A stretch of 64,000 nucleotides of DNA from Flavobacteriaceae bacterium (GTDB taxonomy: Bacteria; Bacteroidota; Bacteroidia; Flavobacteriales; Flavobacteriaceae), in contig JAUXPJ010000002.1 in assembly GCA_030683815.1 (NCBI GenBank), positions 1 through 64,000 on the forward strand, in the 5' to 3' direction. The position numbers and the translations under genes were made by a program. This document shows positions 63,315 to 64,000 of this stretch, piece by piece (the stretch's first letter is position 1; each line of letters opens with the position of its first letter). The notes under the pieces were generated by a model. It made no database searches. It was not told the DNA's origin and was given only the letters and a program-made list of their open reading frames with translations.

Positions 63315-64000
63315 CTATCTATTGTTTTTATTTGTTCGCTGGTTTTTCCAAAACGACGTTCTCTTTTTTGATATTCAATTATGGCGCGGTAAAAATCATC
63401 TTTTTTAAAATCCGGCCAAAGCGTTTCTGTAAAATAAAATTCAGAATATGCTATTTGCCACAATAAAAAATTGCTGATCCGTTTTTCACCACTGGTTCGG
63501 ATTAATAAATCTACTTCCGGCAAAGAAAATGTATATAAATGATTATTAATAATATTTTCATCAATTTCTTCGATTTTCAATTCATTATTAACAACTTTTT
63601 TGGAAATATTTTGGACGGCTTTAACAATCTCTTCTCTACTTCCGTAACTAAGTGCCAAGGTTAAGGTAAATTGGTCATTATTTTTAGTTTTTTCAATAAC
63701 TTCATTTAGGTCTTGAAAAGCTTTTTCCGGAAGTGTTGACAGGTTTCCAATAGCATTTAATTTGATATTATTTTTTTGAAATGTTTTAAGTTCTTTTTTT
63801 AAGGCGGATGACAATAATTTCATCAAAGTATCAACTTCTGCTTTTGGTCGATTCCAATTTTCTGTTGAAAAAGCATAAAGTGTCAACGCTTTGATTCCTA
63901 ATTTTGAAGCTGCTTTAAGCGTTTCTCTTACAGCGTTTACACCGTTCTTATGACCAAAAACACGTGCTTTTCCTTGTGATTGAGCCCAGCGTCCATTGCC
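63311..64000 (-). CDS. uppS: Isoprenyl (undecaprenyl diphosphate) synthase, N-terminus outside the window
   Basis: 230 codon positions, including the stop, are visible on the minus strand, open to the window edge. The first visible residues (GNGRWA) belong to the catalytic DGNGRWA motif, whose Asp lies just beyond the edge. YAFSTENWNRP and the C-terminal DLLIRTSGEKRISNFLLWQ and SEFYF motifs confirm a cis-prenyltransferase. It makes the C55 carrier lipid for peptidoglycan. It overlaps bamA by 4 nt. Confidence 0.95.
   Translation of the reverse strand, partial: GNGRWAQSQGKARVFGHKNGVNAVRETLKAASKLGIKALTLYAFSTENWNRPKAEVDTLMKLLSSALKKELKTFQKNNIKLNAIGNLSTLPEKAFQDLNEVIEKTKNNDQFTLTLALSYGSREEIVKAVQNISKKVVNNELKIEEIDENIINNHLYTFSLPEVDLLIRTSGEKRISNFLLWQIAYSEFYFTETLWPDFKKDDFYRAIIEYQKRERRFGKTSEQIKTIDR

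Overview
The window looks like chromosomal DNA of a Flavobacteriaceae member (Bacteroidota), close to Flavobacterium. The evidence is low G+C, the Bacteroidota -7 promoter signature TAnnTTTG before many genes, almost no Shine-Dalgarno sequences, a GldA gliding ABC ATPase, a Porin_10-type putative porin, a DnaE fused to its own proofreading exonuclease, BamA next to two OmpH/Skp genes, and a pheA-aminotransferase-tyrA-DAHP synthase/chorismate mutase operon. There is no rRNA, CRISPR array, prophage or intact insertion sequence.

Layout. 1-12 kb: an M24 protein with altered metal ligands, an SRPBCC/GyrI-like protein, a dipeptidyl peptidase III lipoprotein, an SDR, ilvE, mnmD with an unlisted 46-aa membrane protein, two membrane or cell-surface genes, ruvC, hemW and an OsmC protein. 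12-14 kb: an FNR-type regulator divergent from an octaheme cytochrome c lipoprotein, with one FNR-like box exactly midway between two promoter elements. 14-19 kb: an aldehyde dehydrogenase, a 590-bp hairpin-rich intergenic region, an M20 peptidase, tRNA-Leu(TAG), an intact moaD and a doubly broken moaE. 19-24 kb: a methyltransferase, AT-rich glycosyltransferase genes (one fused to a DUF2007 domain) and a saccharopine dehydrogenase-like gene. 24-32 kb: the rpsP-rimM-trmN6 operon and a complete rseC-rnfBCDGEA operon. 32-49 kb: dnaE, a ktrB-ktrA-gldA cluster, lipB, rnhB, a porin, an FAD oxidoreductase, an exported Mn-type SOD, a CDF transporter, NhaC and a Cys/Met lyase. 49-55 kb: the aromatic amino-acid operon with rsgA and dtd. 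55-64 kb: CpsB-like phosphatase, Wzi, transposase debris, gamma carbonic anhydrase, murI, two OmpH genes, bamA and a partial uppS.

The most striking signal is upstream of pheA (minus strand, 54573-54755). It has a consensus promoter, a 26-codon leader ORF with an uninterrupted Phe-Tyr-Phe-Tyr-Phe-Tyr-Phe run, and mutually exclusive antiterminator and terminator hairpins, the terminator followed by eight U. This is the layout of a ribosome-mediated transcription attenuator sensing Phe and Tyr supply, and it would control the whole Phe/Tyr operon.

Second is the FNR-box circuit: a Crp/Fnr protein with four candidate Fe-S cysteines, apparently autoregulated and driving an octaheme cytochrome whose mature N-terminus (Cys-Lys-Asp-Asp-Asp) resembles the Bacteroidota surface-lipoprotein export signal.

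Several genes have a more likely start inside the longest open frame. The coordinates below use the preferred start, and the reason is given in each entry.
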